Below, piece after piece: positions 23,501 to 32,990 of a stretch of 64,000 bases of DNA; within the stretch, counting starts at the first letter, position 1; every line of letters starts with the position of its first letter. The notes under the pieces were generated by a model. The model did not search any database and was not told the origin of the DNA. It was given only the letters and a program-made list of their open reading frames with translations. Origin of the DNA: Litoditis marina (Eukaryota > Nematoda > Chromadorea > Rhabditida > Rhabditidae); contig OZ038438.1 in the NCBI GenBank assembly GCA_964036275.1, forward strand, positions 14,677,720 to 14,741,719. The letters are read 5' to 3'. Both the position numbers and the translations under genes were made by a program.

Positions 23501-25077
23501 ACAAAACTAACGACATAAAGTTTGGATTGTTGCAGTTATGCCACACGTGCTGGAGGCGTATAACATTCCTGACTACAAGTTATGCGACGATGTTGAGGGA
23601 GCTCTAGCCTCATTGGGCTATGGAAGTACGGTAGTAAAGTGGATCGAACGGAAAATTGTTCTTGTTGCTTTCGACGGAGAACGTGAAGGTAGACCTATTT
23701 CCAATTGTCTTTGTCTCATTTACATGTTGGTTGAACTTGTTCCTTGTCATAGTGGTCACAGTCAAACTGAAGAGTAAGTTGTAATTCGTGATAACGAGTT
23801 CTTGAAGAAAGTATCATTCTTATCGTAAGAATCTGCTGAGAATAGAAATCTGAATGAATTCCTCATGTACAGAGTGCTGAACTATTCCTGCTGTTCAATC
23901 AGGCTGTTATGCACATTTTGTTTCGTATCCTGTGCTGCAGTTGTATGTTTTATGTTTTTAGCTCGTGATGCAATGGTATTGCATGAACATGCTTGGCTCA
24001 AGTTGCGTACCTTGGCAAAGTCGGGTAGTGTGACACAGAAGGCAGCTCTTGAACTCGAAAAAAGTCTGAGGCCACTGAGGTTTGATCTCATTCATTATTA
24101 CTCTAATAATATGCTTGTTCATGTTCAATTCTTTAGTTCATGTCTTAACATCAAGGCCATAAGCGTTGTGTTCTGAATATTTTCGATAGGCTGACCTATC
24201 TTCTATGTCATATGTGTCCGCAAGAAGCTGACCTTCATGAGAGACAGTGCTTTTTTAAAATGAAATATTTCTCGGTTTCCTCGGGGAGGGGGGGGGGGGT
24301 ATGGGCTATTGTTATCCTAACTCTCCATTGAACCGACGCGATCCCACTTTCCAGCTACGATGTAGTAGTTTTTTCCTTCTTTATGATGTTTAAGCGGTTG
24401 ATATTGATCTGCTGTTGATTACTGATTGTTTTCTAATTTCAATTGTTCAAGGAGGCGCCCTCGAACTCATGCTGGAGTCGCTCGTCGAATGGTAGAAGGC
24501 GCTCTGGGCAAAAAGTCGGTAGTCTCAAAGGAGCATAGACAAGCTGAGAATAAACAGCTCAGTGACGCGAAAGGTATGTTGTTCTTCTGAATTCGCATAT
24601 TTTCTATCAATTTCGTTGATTATGATGGTGGTCTCCATTGGTTCGCAGGGTCACACCTTGATTGATTGATTTATTTATTATACACCTTATACCCTCACAG
24701 AGTTCTTTGTGCTTGTGGCTTTCTCTATTCGCTTACACAACAAATATCCTAGTGTATATTTGATCTTTGAAGTATTTGAAGAACATGGGCTATTACCTAG
24801 CTTAAGTAATATGATGAAGTGTCAAATGAAATTATTAAAATAAGCAGTATCCAAATTTACTGGAACTCGAAGGTCGAGTGAAATTTTGGAATGATGGCAT
24901 GATTGATAATCGTCTATGATATGTTAAGTATGTAAGAAAAAAACTATCGTTGTCATAGCGTTCATCTTAGAACAGTATGCGACTGTTCTCGAAATATACT
25001 GTCAGTTTGGTCTAAATACGATTACATATTCATTTGCAGCTGCCAAGAAGTCCATGAGAAGCACTTGGGATGACTAA
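17566..25077 (+). CDS. R3HCC1L-like protein
   Basis: Fifteen exons join in phase to 626 residues: 17566-17618, 18265-18470, 18749-18849, 19347-19487, 20074-20184, 20677-20848, 21092-21211, 21429-21554, 21674-21810, 22201-22383, 23152-23251, 23536-23688, 23962-24079, 24452-24573 and 25040-25077 (TAA). The first two thirds are acidic, Ser- and Pro-rich and probably disordered. The last 200 residues match vertebrate R3HCC1L/R3HCC1: HVLEAYNIPDYKL, a segment with VVKWIERKIVLVAF (an RRM-like fold), RDAMVLHEHAWLKLR, then RPRTHAGVARRMVEGALGKK. An acidic GDSWEDMDDD precedes a helical, coiled-coil-like segment. No R3H RNA-binding domain was seen. The family is linked to RNA-associated complexes but poorly characterised. 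The ATG at 17566 follows an acceptor by six bases, suggesting trans-splicing. Confidence 0.85.
17858..18046. repeat. Miniature inverted-repeat element in first intron, copy A
   Basis: The ends mirror each other: GTGTACAC, then CAGTAAAGTTGTCCGA, at the left, and TCGGACCTTAGTGATC, then GTGTACACC, at the right. Between them TCGGTCTACTTTTGATCG and CACGTGTTCACATCG occur, also with partial symmetry. A second, inverted copy lies at 22951-23110 in the same gene. No protein is encoded. The size (about 190 bp) and terminal repeats fit a non-autonomous DNA transposon. Confidence 0.7.
20327..20427 (+). repeat. 100-bp interspersed repeat, copy A
   Basis: About 100 bases starting TTCTCTTCATTGATTAAAAG and ending GTTTTCCGAAAG recur at 22481-22581 in another intron of the same gene. 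By eye only about four differences separate the copies (for instance CATC versus CCTC and one deleted T). The second copy lies inside a larger inverted-repeat element; the first does not. Confidence 0.75.
22409..22718. repeat. Inverted-repeat element with nested repeat
   Basis: The left end contains CACTAAGCTCAAATAGCCGGG. Read in reverse, the right end contains CACTAAGCTCAAATAGGCGGG, flanked by matching AAACC and TTGG words, giving terminal repeats of about 45 bases. The interior holds copy B of the 100-bp repeat (22481-22581). It starts about 25 bases after the donor of exon 22201-22383, so the beginning of that intron is transposon-derived. Confidence 0.65.
22951..23110. repeat. Miniature inverted-repeat element, copy B (inverted)
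   Basis: This copy reads CCAGTAAGGTCCGACTAAGC, then GACAAAAATCAGTCCG, an AACACGTGAAA core, and ends TTCGGACAAATTTACTGG. It is the reverse of the element at 17858-18046. The outer GTGTACACC box is decayed here. It stops about 40 bases before the exon beginning at 23152. Confidence 0.65.
24288..24299 (+). repeat. Run of 12 G residues
   Basis: An uninterrupted G12 tract preceded by GGGGA lies in an intron of the R3HCC1L-like gene. It is one of three such runs in the window (others at 26909 and 42322). Confidence 0.9.
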
Positions 25078-25168
25078 CATGTTGGTTTTCCCACTCATCC
25101 AGTTCTCTTTTGTAATAATTATTTAAGTTACCCATATTTATTATAGAAAATCCAAAAACAGCTGCAAA

Positions 25169-25174
25169 AATAAA
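25169..25174 (+). terminator. Poly(A) signal of R3HCC1L-like gene
   Basis: AATAAA occurs 91 bases after the TAA at 25075-25077. An AATAAT closer to the stop is a weaker alternative. Confidence 0.5.
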
Positions 25175-25177
25175 AGC

Positions 25178-26787
25178 CGATAAAAAATTTGTTCCCATTA
25201 GGCATATTATTTAAGCTGTAAACCATTCGATTAGCGGTAGCATTGCTCAATTCAGAACCTCTTTTCACAGTCTGGAATATTCTATAAACGATGACTCACT
25301 TGTAATATAATTAACTGGCTCATTCCATTCTGTCTAAAGTCTAAAGAGGTGAGTAAGTGCAACACCTAATCAATGGTTTATAATTTTGTGTCTATATCTA
25401 CATAATACATTCGTGCTCTTGAACCTACGTAATTTCTTATATACATTCTTCGTCATTTCGTTATCGACACTCTTTGTTTGGTGCGTGATCGTGATGGTGC
25501 GAGATAATATTCTTGGTTAATTTTATAGCACTAATTAAAGACTACATAACAGGCCGCCATCACTTTGTTGAGTAACTAAGTGTTGGTTTTGTCTCATCTA
25601 CACCTCATACGTTAATTACATTTCATTTTGTATCACTCCATAGTGCTCACTGTTCATTTACAATTAATATGCTCATTCTTCAAGTTAGTGTTTTTCGAAT
25701 TGTTCATATTTTCCTACATAGCATTGTTTATATTTTTCTACCCTATCCATATTTTATTGACCTCTATTTCAAAGGTCCCATTTATCTAACTCACCAATTC
25801 TGTTCTTGTTTTGTATATACTTTAGTTGTTAGCTTATTGAGGCCCAACGTTACTCGTTGGACCTCATCCAATTGTTGATTCGTTGCCAGGTGATTATAAT
25901 CGCCCTGGTCCTGGCACCCAGACTGATGACTTTTTATTTCTTTATTCCAGTCTAGGGTGCTTCTTGCGAAGGCACAAATTTGTGATCCAATTTTTGTACC
26001 GATTCTGGTTAATTAGGTTTCTATTTAATTTCAAAAAATCCCCACCCAATGTTATTTTTCTACATGGTACGTTATTGCGATTCCACTTTCTGCTCTACTT
26101 TTCAGTAGTTTGAGTGTGTTACATGATTTTCTCTTCATCTTATATTTTTTGCAACTTACCCGACTCCTCGTCGAGTTGTAAATCTTGATGGGCATCGATG
26201 GATTTTGGCTTCCTGGGGACATTACCGATTTAGTTAAACATCATTTCGTCCTTTCGAGAGTGGTGTCTCACCTGTTGCAATATTCTTGGGGTGATTAACC
26301 AGGCTAATCTTCGTCTTTGCCTTAATTTTTTTTGTAAAACCTATCCCTCTAACTTTTTGTCATCATGCTCAGTACAACTGGCATTGTGTATACTCTTTTT
26401 TGAAATCTTTTCCATTCGTGTGTTCCGAGGATTTGAATAAATCGATTTGTTCTCTTCTGTTTGTGCATTTTGGTTATTGGCTGAATCCATGTTGCCTCAC
26501 CATTTAAAATGTTTTTCGGAAAAAGGAAGATTTGGCTGCCCGTAACTGTTTCGTTCGTAAATTTCATTCCGCGGGCCCGTGTTGGGCCCGTGTTCAGTTA
26601 AGTGGTTGAGAACCGCTTGTTGACTTTTTGATGACGCTTTGTTCAAAGAGTGGCTTTATTCTATTGAAACGATTAGGAAATTCCCAAACGGCGGCAAATC
26701 AGTCATGGGGAAATGCGTACGTTATGGCTTTGTCATCTGCCATAATTATATTTGGTCATCGATCATCAACTCATTTTTAGGAAAAGA
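25178..26787. other. Intergenic region, no gene seen
   Basis: Very T-rich on the plus strand, with short chance frames only. No repeat shared with the rest of the window was spotted except GGGCCCGTGTT repeated twice at about 26573-26592. An acceptor (TTTTTAG) ends at 26780, seven bases ahead of the next start codon. Confidence 0.4.
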
Positions 26788-29702
26788 ATGACAGGACATG
26801 TAGCATTTCTAGATGATACTGATCAGGACAGCATTCACGAAGGTGCCATCAAAATCGAAACAGTAGATGAAACAACTGTTCGATGTCTCATTGGCTTTCT
26901 CCAGGTAAGGGGGGGGGGGGGGGGTAGTTTTTGAAATCTGTTGGAATTAGGGAATCTATTACGCACACACAGTATATCCCACAAGCTGAAGTTGAAATGA
27001 CTCAAATTGCTCAATCCCTTCCGTATATTGGAAACCAGGTATTTATATGTGAAGTTTTATGTAATTGGTTTCTTCACTCCACGCGTCCTATGTCATTGTA
27101 CCGCCTCCGGTGAACTTCTTCCCGAACTGACTCTTTCCGAACCAAAATCGAACCAATTCTTCCCGAACCAGGTGTTTCGTTTCGAAACCGAACCAAATTC
27201 AGGCTGACAAAGGTGGAACCGAACCAATTCAACTGTTAAATGCTGAAATTGGTCGACTACTTAACGTTTGTTAAGGTTTGGTCGGTTTTTACCCTGGTTT
27301 ACCGAACCAACTGGTTCGGGAAGTTTTTTCCACCGAACCAACTGGTTCGGGAAGAAGTGGTTCGAATTTGGTCCGGGAAGAAATTTGCCACCGCCTCCTG
27401 CTGAGTCAGTGCAGTTCCTAACACCTTTTCCATTAATAAAATAAAGAGCTTGATTGGAGTTAATCTGCAATGACGTTATAGAAATAGACTGCCCTTCGAC
27501 CAGAATATTAGTTTGCCTGCAATTGTGCAGATTAACAACTTAATAGGTGAATGAGAATGATGTAGTTATAGGTTGGACATTATAACCTCGAATGCCTTTC
27601 TTAGTAATGTTCAAGTTCCTGGAGAATCTATGTCTAACCCGTTTTTTGGGTTCCAATTCTATATGTAACCGGGTTTTTTGCTAACCTAACCGGTTTTTGG
27701 TAACCCTTTTTTCAGGTGACTTCACATGTAACCGGTAAGTAACCTGAAAGTTAATTTCGGTTACCGTACAAACTACCGGTAAAAACACATTTTGCGTGAG
27801 AAATAAGGTAACCAGTTTTTCATTTTAGGTTACCAACCGGTTACCTAGTGAGGTAACCGGAAAAATAGGTTACCAAAACTCGGTTACATATCGAATTCAC
27901 CGTTTTTGGCAACTCTTCTCAGGTTACCTGAGTAGGTAACCGGTTGGGGACCTGAACTGAAAGTCGTTCAATCTAACGCAAAGTTTGGTTTTTACCATCA
28001 GTTTTCAAGGTACCCCAAGTTTGGTTTTAGTTTACTTTTGGGCTGATTTGAATTTCTAAGGCAAATACATAATGAAACCCAGTAGCAGTTTTTCTAATCT
28101 TGTGATGGCCTTCAATGGCGTATTGGCGGATTCTTACTCAATAACCAGCTTCTCTTGTGTTTCAGAGTTACCATAAATACGATTTGTCTCTGCATGTTCC
28201 TATTCCGTTGGAGGGATCTTTCACTCCCAGCCCTTTGCAACCGTTCGCTATGTCATTGAATTCAATAGAAAAACAAGGTAATTTGATACTGTGATAGTTG
28301 ATTCATATCTGTAATATGTTTGCACTGAATACATTCAGAAATAAAAGTGGTACAAAGAAAATATAATAGGTCTACCCTACTGGGAAGAAAATACTGTCCA
28401 CACCATCTCCACGTTTTCCTTCCATTGTTAGAACATTTTTGTTGTTCTCTGGCTGCACGTTTTTCGCCTTCTCACTACATATATTATCTTCCTTCTTTTT
28501 TTCAGGTGACAGTTCAGTAGTACACGTCACGTTGAAACTTGGACACCTGAAGGGAATAGTAGAAGATGAAATTATTTTCAACAAGGATGGCGTCCATACT
28601 ATCGTCATTATCCGAGCGAACGTCCTGGGTATGTTAGTGGATTTGGCAGTTGGATAATCTCACTTTCCAGATTAGGAATGGTAGACCCGAAACCCTACAA
28701 AAACGGTTCTTTCCCGTATTTTCAATAATTTTGATCAGGAAAACGACATCAATCTTAGAAAACTACAAAATTAGGTATGCTTCAGTATATTGTGTGGGAT
28801 GTGGTAATTTCATCTTTTACTTAAATAATCTTTATATGAGCTGGCATCTTTTACCTACTTCATATGCGCTGGCCGCTGGATAGTTTTACTGGGATGAATG
28901 ACATCGGCGACTAATCAAATTTTGTCCAGCATCGGAAGATTTGCCTAGGTGAGGGTTGAGCAAAAATTGGCACTGCTCAGCTTCAATACCTTTTTTCTCG
29001 GTCGAAAAAGGTGTTTTATAGGCGTGGGGAAGGATTGTTCATTTATATTGTAAGAGGGGGTAACGGGTCTCCAAACCCGCGACTAGGATCACGTAAGTGT
29101 ATGATAGGGGAATCGATGAGTTTATAATCGTAGTTAGAGCGTTTCATCGTCAACCGGAAACGGGGTTTTTTAGTTTCAGTGCTACCTATGGTTTATCTGT
29201 ATTATATGCTCGTCAGAACATCGAAAAATCGAAACATTGCAGTACAAAATAGGGGCGAATTTTTTTATTCAACCCGGTATTTCGTTAACCCTAGCAGTTG
29301 ACCATTAAGTGGGTTACCTGGTTAACCCTTTTGTTAACCATTTGGTAACCCCCAATTTCTCCCAAAATACTTTGTAAAAAAGGGTTACAAAGGGGTTAAC
29401 CAGGTAACCCGGTTATCGTTACCTGATAGGGTCAACGAAATACCCGGTTCCTTGTGGAATTGGCCCAAAATAGGCAAATTAGCAGTAGTTGTGCATTTAG
29501 ATTATGCGAAAAAACTTCAGATTGTTGAAAACTTCAGATTGTTGTGGTTTGCATAGTTCTCTTATTAGTTGCATAGTATATATAGAACAGAGTTCTCATC
29601 GTATTTCTATCAGGTCCTGATGAGGGTACTCCCTACCTAAAGTCTGGAATCCGTATGCTTGAAGCTCTACCCGTCTCGGATTGCGGCTCCGAGGCCCATT
29701 AA
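26788..29702 (+). CDS. ADISSP / C20orf27 family protein
   Basis: Four exons (26788-26904, 28166-28277, 28506-28628, 29614-29702) join in phase into 146 residues ending TAA. The order of conserved blocks matches vertebrate adipose-secreted signaling protein (C20orf27, formerly UPF0687): HVAFLDDTDQDS near the start, CLIGFLQSYHKYDLSLHVPI, HVTLKLGHLKGIVEDEI, HTIVIIRANVLG and DEGTPYLKSGIRMLEAL. It is slightly shorter than the human protein (about 174 residues) because the ends are shorter. There is no signal peptide here. The mammalian member acts as a secreted factor, but the role in nematodes is unknown. An acceptor seven bases before the ATG suggests a trans-spliced message. An intronic segment at about 26982-27038 is open and flanked by splice-like sites but is not needed for the family alignment. 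Confidence 0.88.
26909..26924 (+). repeat. G16 tract abutting a splice donor
   Basis: The first intron of the ADISSP-like gene begins GTAA at 26905-26908 and runs at once into sixteen G residues. The homopolymer therefore begins at intron position 5, where a G is normally used for U1 pairing. Confidence 0.9.
27121..27380. repeat. Array of GAACC / GGTTCGGG words
   Basis: The words CCGAACC, CGAACCAATTC and GGTTCGGGAAG recur about a dozen times in 260 bases, on both strands. The palindromic unit CCGAACCAACTGGTTCGG occurs twice, at about 27302-27319 and 27333-27350, each followed by GAAG. It lies within the first intron of the ADISSP-like gene and encodes nothing recognisable. Confidence 0.75.
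27620..27965. repeat. Array of GGTTACC / GGTAACC words
   Basis: Roughly fifteen occurrences of GGTTACC, GGTAACC, TAACCGG or TACCGG occur here, spaced irregularly at about 10-40 bases and in both orientations. Spacers are T-rich or A-rich. The same vocabulary occurs at 29270-29455 in a later intron of the same gene and at 30-70 at the window start. Confidence 0.75.
29270..29455. repeat. Second GGTTAACC / GGTAACC array
   Basis: Words such as GGTTACC, GGTTAACC, GGGTTACA and GGTAACCC recur about ten times in 185 bases of the last intron of the ADISSP-like gene, in both orientations. Here many units have an extra A (GTTAACC) compared with the 27.7-kb array. Confidence 0.7.
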
Positions 29703-29914
29703 ATATTACTAAATACGTGGTCTCATATGTTTCGTGCCCTGTTCTTTACTTTGAACTTACTATATTTTGTTTAAAACATATCCTGAGAATAATGGTTACA
29801 TCGATACTCTTGTTTTTGTTTGACATGTGTCAGCTCGTCACAAAATTTATTAATCATTGTGTCATGGTTGATTCAATGAAGAATTCGATCATAAATTGTG
29901 TTCGACCTCCTGTT

Positions 29915-29920
29915 AATAAA
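29915..29920 (+). terminator. Candidate poly(A) signal of ADISSP-like gene
   Basis: AATAAA lies 213 bases after the TAA at 29700-29702. It is the first perfect hexamer after the stop. Confidence 0.45.
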
Positions 29921-30015
29921 AAATGGACATCTACTCGAGCGGAAATCGAACGTGTTAAGCTTTCTTGTTGTCACCCGTATTACAGAGTAGTTTGTGAAGA
30001 TATTTGAATTACAAA

Positions 30016-30165
30016 ATGATTAAGGCTTCTGTTATGCCACAGCGATTCTTGGTCGAAGACATGGTTGCGAACCCAACTAAACACGAACAGAACAAGGTTT
30101 CCACTGGGCCCTTCGCGCCAAATCGGCCAACCTTATTACTTGTGAGTAGTGGGATGCGACAAGAG
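30016..30165 (+). CDS. Possible alternative first exon of the NDRG gene
   Basis: An ATG at 30016 opens fifty codons that stop exactly at a strong donor (CAAGAG then GTATGTGG) in phase 0. That is the phase required by the NDRG exon beginning at 36520. A pyrimidine-containing acceptor-like TATTACAG lies just upstream. The encoded peptide begins MIKASVMPQRFLVEDMVA and is otherwise unrecognised. Against it: the intron to 36520 would be over 6 kb, and a short, well-formed first exon at 35880 already fits. It could also belong to an unrelated gene. Confidence 0.3.
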
Positions 30166-31406
30166 GTATGTGGCACATGTTTTGGTCAACAGCGCTGTTT
30201 GTGAGGTTGCTGGCTGGCTGGCATGCCAATCAATAGCCGCCTGCATCTATCCTCCGTATTGATCCATTAATCCCAAACTCTAGGCTCGTTACGTCTAATC
30301 GTAGTGGACTGACCCTCCGTCACTTACTTCCTCTCCTAATCCCCTCACTTTAATGACGCTCAACTTATGAATGTGAAATTTATGATTGCGCGCGCAATGG
30401 ACAGAGTCTGTCAGCTGTTGTCCTACTGCCCTATTACCAACCGTTGATATCGTCAAGTTCGCAAAATAACTTTGAGCAGGTGTTTTTTCTCATAAACCTC
30501 TCTCTCCCTCGCTCTTTCTTTGTCTCTTTTTCTTTCTCTACTATTCGTGCCAAACTTTGCTGTTGGTTCCCATGGTATTTAGAACATAGAAAATCACTTG
30601 AGATAGCTGCCAAATTCACCGCAAGATTATACTGCAGATATGAAGCTGTCATGTAACATCATTAAAAGGTCTTATTTCCTAAAACTGCCCAACATGCAAT
30701 TCCGCTGATTATAAGTTAGATTATTATTATTCATAAACTAAGACGACCCGCTACCAACGGAACAATTCTAAATTTTCACTAGTACGTCCTCATCAGTTAG
30801 AACCATACTTATTTCGTGGGCGAAATTTGATTGCGCTTCTCCGTCAATTTTTGACGACGGTGAATGTTTTAAACTCCGTCACAACTCGGCACTAGACAAC
30901 CATGCATTTATTTATGATGCGGTATCCTTGTTGAATGCCTTCTTGGCAACCTACTCACTTGTACCCGTTTCTACCACCTCGTTTCTCAGTACTACGTAGT
31001 CAACAGTAATATAAGCTTCTGTTGCAGTTTTTGAATAGTTTTATAAGAACTTAACTTCTTTCTGTATAACTGTTAAATGGGAATTATTTGTAGGGATGTG
31101 AATTTGCTAGCACTATACGATGATTTCGTTTGCGGCGGGGTAAATGTACCATAATACCATCCCAAAATGTAGATTATTTCACTTTATGCGCCCAATTTTT
31201 CAATTAGTGTTTGGCCATGAATCACTTTACTCTAGATTTGTTAAGTTCCATATTCTCCTTACCGGATTCTCCTTTTTGCTCTGGAACGGAACGGAAACGA
31301 AAAGTTCTGAGCTATAGTCGCCGCCAACAATATAGGACAGCAGCCTACGGTATACCTCAATCTCTGATGTGCAAACATAACCTTGTTTCGTCATAGCTGA
31401 TGATAA

Positions 31407-31474
31407 TAGCTCAGTTTAGTGGACAGAATCGGTGCAGAAGTTACCTTCTGCGTTTTCGGCCATGGTTCGAGTCC
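31407..31474 (+). repeat. tRNA-like SINE head or tRNA pseudogene
   Basis: TAGCTCAGTTTAGTGG (31407-31422) resembles a polymerase III A-box and D-arm, and GGTTCGAGTCC (31464-31474) is an exact B-box. Their spacing, 41 bases end to start, is in the range for a tRNA with a slightly long middle. No matching acceptor stem is present, so this is not a functional tRNA as read. Confidence 0.5.
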
Positions 31475-32394
31475 CTCACAAGATGTTGTTCTTGTTATGC
31501 CTCATTTGCTATTATCAAGTTCTTATCAACTTAGCATGCTCTTATCAGATTAGCATAGTTAACGTGTTCCGCTCAGTTCAACTGTTCAACGGTCGGATGA
31601 ACTACTTCACAGATGTGAAAGTTGCAAACAAACTAATAACTTCGGCTGTTGTGTCAGTTAATCTCAGGACGAAAATCAATGCTCAACCCCTGCACGCGGC
31701 TGTTTCTTCGCTTCATTTTGCTTTTCGAAACAACAAAATTGTTTCATACTCCACATTACTGGGTGCATACTCAATTTGTGAATGTTTTCACGAACACAAA
31801 AACTTTTCAGTTCTGTCATGACTGTACACCCTTGCAATGCTCCTCTTCGTGTGAGGTTTTGATCTTATATGCATCTTCACGAGTAAGGACATAATTGTGT
31901 GAAAAAGTGAACTCAAGAAAAACGTCTGCATTGCGTTCTCTCTCACTAAGGCTGAACTATTAGTCCGAGTGTTCTAATAGACAGATAGCCCGTAAAACCC
32001 AGAGAAACATAAAGTCGGAAGTTACCATTGATGATTTTCATTTCATTGGTTTTACCCTAGTTATTTTCTGCTGCAAAAAAATCAGCAGGCTTCGGTTCTT
32101 ATTTTGCGCTCATCATTGCATTTTATAATATTTGACAAAAGTTTGCTGTAAAGAAGTTTGTTTCCCGCTTGCCCTCCTACATATTCGTCTTTACGAGTAG
32201 TGGAAATTGTTTTGCTAGACTTCGCACTTTGTCCCTATAGTTTTTAGCATAGTTTTTCGAAAGCGTCCGAATGGAATACTACTCGGCTCACGAAAAAGAG
32301 GAAAAAACATTCCGTCTGCATTGAAAGAATGAATAGAAAATGGAGAAATTATAAGTTAAATTAAAAGCAATCAATAGTGTTTGCTCTTACAGAA

Positions 32395-32510
32395 GCAAGC
32401 CGATACGTGGTTTGTTGCATGAACTGGTTGTATTTGTAGTTTGATCACGTTACTTTTCAGTCGAATTTCGTAAATTATGGCGTCAATCGAGTTAAAACTG
32501 AAACTCAGCT
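32395..32510 (+). repeat. Dispersed repeat with GTAGTTTGATC core, copy
   Basis: Starts GCAAGCCGATACGTGG, continues TTTGTTGC, then TTTGTAGTTTGATCACGTT, GTCGAATTTCG and ends in a short AAAACTGAAAC segment. The layout matches the copies near 1255, 32910, 46340, 48578 and 53395 (inverted). Confidence 0.6.
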
Positions 32511-32909
32511 ATGGTCATCCATTGTTAACAAATTTTGTATTCCTGTCATCTTAAAAACCTCAATACCTTTGACACAAAATAATATAAATGGCAGTCCTAT
32601 TATGTTCCGATTGCAGCTCACGTGCTTTGTCATAATGTGTTTATTTGTTCTGGCCACATTGCTTCTTATAGCGATTATCCCCTAGAAAAAACATTCAAAC
32701 GGCGGACTTTGCTCACTTCACTGTAATAATGTTTTTAAGACAGCTCAATGTATGGAAGCAATGCAGACATAACTCTGGTCTGTCGCATACTGCTCACTTT
32801 TACAACTAATAGTAGTTTTGCACCAAACTACATTTGTTCCGCATAGTGAAATGAACAGTTTTGCCGACTATTCTGAGAGGCCACACCTATACAGAGTCTC
32901 TCTCCGAAG

Positions 32910-32990
32910 CAAGCCTATACGGTGTATGTTGCCCTAACCCGCTATCTCTGTAGTTTGATCTTGCAGCGATCCGGTCAAAACTGAAGTATA
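32910..32990 (+). repeat. Dispersed repeat with GTAGTTTGATC core, copy
   Basis: Reads GCAAGCCTATACGGTG, TATGTTGCCCTAACCCGC, CTGTAGTTTGATC and GGTCAAAACTGAAG. It is the second copy within 600 bases, in the same orientation as that at 32395. Confidence 0.6.

Noticed and set aside
26982..27038. Possible extra exon in the ADISSP-like gene
   Set aside because: It would insert about 19 residues into a stretch where the family alignment is continuous across the exon 1-exon 2 junction.
31432..31821. 129-codon plus-strand frame with a hydrophobic start
   Set aside because: It begins inside a tRNA-like repeat, has no splice partners and shows no family resemblance; a frame of this length is expected by chance in 64 kb.
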